This document shows positions 63,237 through 64,000 of a stretch of 64,000 nucleotides of DNA, in pieces. Source of the stretch: Mycobacterium sp. Z3061 (GTDB lineage Bacteria; Actinomycetota; Actinomycetes; Mycobacteriales; Mycobacteriaceae); NCBI RefSeq assembly GCF_031583025.1, contig NZ_CP134062.1, forward strand, positions 1,984,001 to 2,048,000. Direction: 5' to 3'. Numbering within the stretch: position 1 is the first letter of the stretch; each line of letters opens with the position of its first letter. The notes under the pieces are model-generated. The model made no database searches and was not told the DNA's origin. It was given only the letters and a program-made list of their open reading frames with translations. A program made the position numbers and the translations under genes.

Positions 63237-63473
63237 TTCGAGGACCAGCAGATCCCAGGTTCACCAAGTCCCGATCAGGTTCCGACCGACCAGGCGGGGC
63301 GTGATGAACTTCCCGGAATCGGACGGCGCAGCTCGAGCAGGGTCAGCTCGAAACCAGCGCCCGCCCGATGGGAATCTGGGGGCTCGCCGGGGCGCTGAAT
63401 ACAGCGTGGTTGTGCCAATCCAGTCGTTGCCAGTCTTATCAACCCCCCTCATCCGCAAAGGAGCGGTACGCCC

Positions 63474-63713
63474 ATGAGCATCACCGTCTACAGCAAGCCG
63501 GCCTGCGTGCAGTGCGTCGCCACCTACAAGGCGCTCGACAAGCAGGGCATCGACTACCAGAAAGTCGACATCACCCTGGACCCCGAGGCGCGCGACTACG
63601 TAATGGCGCTGGGCTACCTGCAGGCACCCGTTGTGGTGGCCGACAACGCACACTGGTCCGGTTTCCGGCCCGACCGCATCAAGGCGCTCGCCGAAACGGC
63701 GCTGAGTGCGTAG
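63474..63713 (+). CDS. nrdH: Glutaredoxin-like NrdH redoxin
   Basis: 79 aa with AAAGGAG 11 bases upstream. Redox CVQC motif (KPACVQCVATYKALDKQG) and the NrdH signature WSGFRPDRIKAL. Reduces class Ib ribonucleotide reductase NrdE and takes electrons from thioredoxin reductase. First gene of the nrdH-nrdI-(nrdE) operon; same as Rv3053c. Confidence 0.96.
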   Translation: MSITVYSKPACVQCVATYKALDKQGIDYQKVDITLDPEARDYVMALGYLQAPVVVADNAHWSGFRPDRIKALAETALSA

Positions 63714-63753
63714 TTCGTAACCGGATAGATAGAAGGAAGGGTTGCGGTGCCCG

Positions 63754-64000
63754 ATGGACATCTCAGATATCGCGGGACGCAATCTGGTCTATTTCAGCTC
63801 CGTGTCGGAGAACACCCACCGCTTCGTGCAGAAGCTGGGTGTTCCCGCCACGCGGATACCGCTGCACGGCCGCATAGAGGTGGACGAACCGTACGTGCTG
63901 GTGCTCCCCACGTACGGTGGCGGGCGGGCCACTCCGAACATCAATGACGGTGGCTACGTCCCCAAGCAGGTCATCGCCTTTCTGAACAATGAGCACAACC
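63754..64000 (+). CDS. nrdI: NrdI flavodoxin (truncated by window end)
   Basis: 82 codons visible from ATG 63754 ([20 protein letters not shown]). FMN-binding phosphate loop [15 protein letters not shown], then [14 protein letters not shown]. Activates the dimanganese cofactor of NrdF. Runs off the window; compared with the M. tuberculosis protein the first 80 residues are collinear. AAGGAAGG lies 13 bases upstream. Confidence 0.95.
   Translation, partial: MDISDIAGRNLVYFSSVSENTHRFVQKLGVPATRIPLHGRIEVDEPYVLVLPTYGGGRATPNINDGGYVPKQVIAFLNNEHN

Larger units (their letters stand above)
62936..63473. other. Long intergenic region before nrdH
   Basis: 538 bp without a gene I can support, separating the FMN reductase from the nrdHI operon. 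It holds the hairpin at 62981-63010, a low-GC promoter-like patch around 63180-63240 with candidate NrdR boxes, and a long untranslated stretch (63237-63456) up to the AAAGGAGCGG site before nrdH. The last stretch could be a leader RNA; I see no known riboswitch. Confidence 0.5.

Overview
The window is high-GC actinobacterial DNA, almost certainly from a nontuberculous, probably slow-growing Mycobacterium. The evidence is a complete yrbE/mce operon, an MmpL transporter, an MspA-like porin, a Tat-exported DUF1906 protein, many small lipoproteins, and a right-hand block whose gene order matches the M. tuberculosis region Rv3053c-Rv3063 (nrdI, nrdH, FMN reductase, TetR, dinP, SDR, TetR, cyp136, GntR, fadE22, ligB, cstA). 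The species cannot be fixed from the sequence alone.

Left part (1-11.3 kb). The first 6.3 kb is a run of envelope or extracytoplasmic proteins: the C-terminal end of a Ser/Thr-kinase-like sensor region, a 7-bladed YVTN propeller, a secreted sensor-domain-like protein, a 9-cysteine secreted mini-protein, a small lipoprotein, a membrane-anchored 14-repeat WD40 protein and a multi-pass membrane protein. An MmpL transporter follows, divergent from a TetR gene with a cluster of three palindromic operators, then a Tat-exported DUF1906 protein.

Middle part (11.4-31.9 kb). This holds RNase HI, several TetR-controlled modules with visible operators (an epoxide-hydrolase-like enzyme, a DUF1772 membrane protein with a DUF385 protein, the Mmr/EmrE efflux pump), a thioesterase/hydrolase operon, an APC permease, glycogen phosphorylase, and a HelD/HelR-type RNA-polymerase-associated helicase whose leader carries what I recognise as an exact 19-bp rifamycin-associated element. 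HD-domain, DoxX, SDR, MspA-like porin, nitroreductase and Hsp70-like genes follow.

Mce part (32-43.2 kb). Two YrbE permeases and six Mce proteins are packed in one operon with ATGA/TGATG overlaps, followed by a PucR-type regulator and a dihydroxyacetophenone-dioxygenase-like cupin.

Right part (43.2-64 kb). The Rv3063-to-Rv3053c-like block is in order but carries insertions: an SDR, a DUF35/thiolase pair behind a perfect 22-bp-arm hairpin, a MEDS/anti-sigma-kinase protein, three tandem micro-lipoproteins (47-52 aa), a stand-alone LeuA-regulatory-domain-like protein and a second PucR regulator. The window ends inside nrdI of a class Ib ribonucleotide reductase operon. No tRNA, rRNA, CRISPR, insertion sequence or phage feature was seen.
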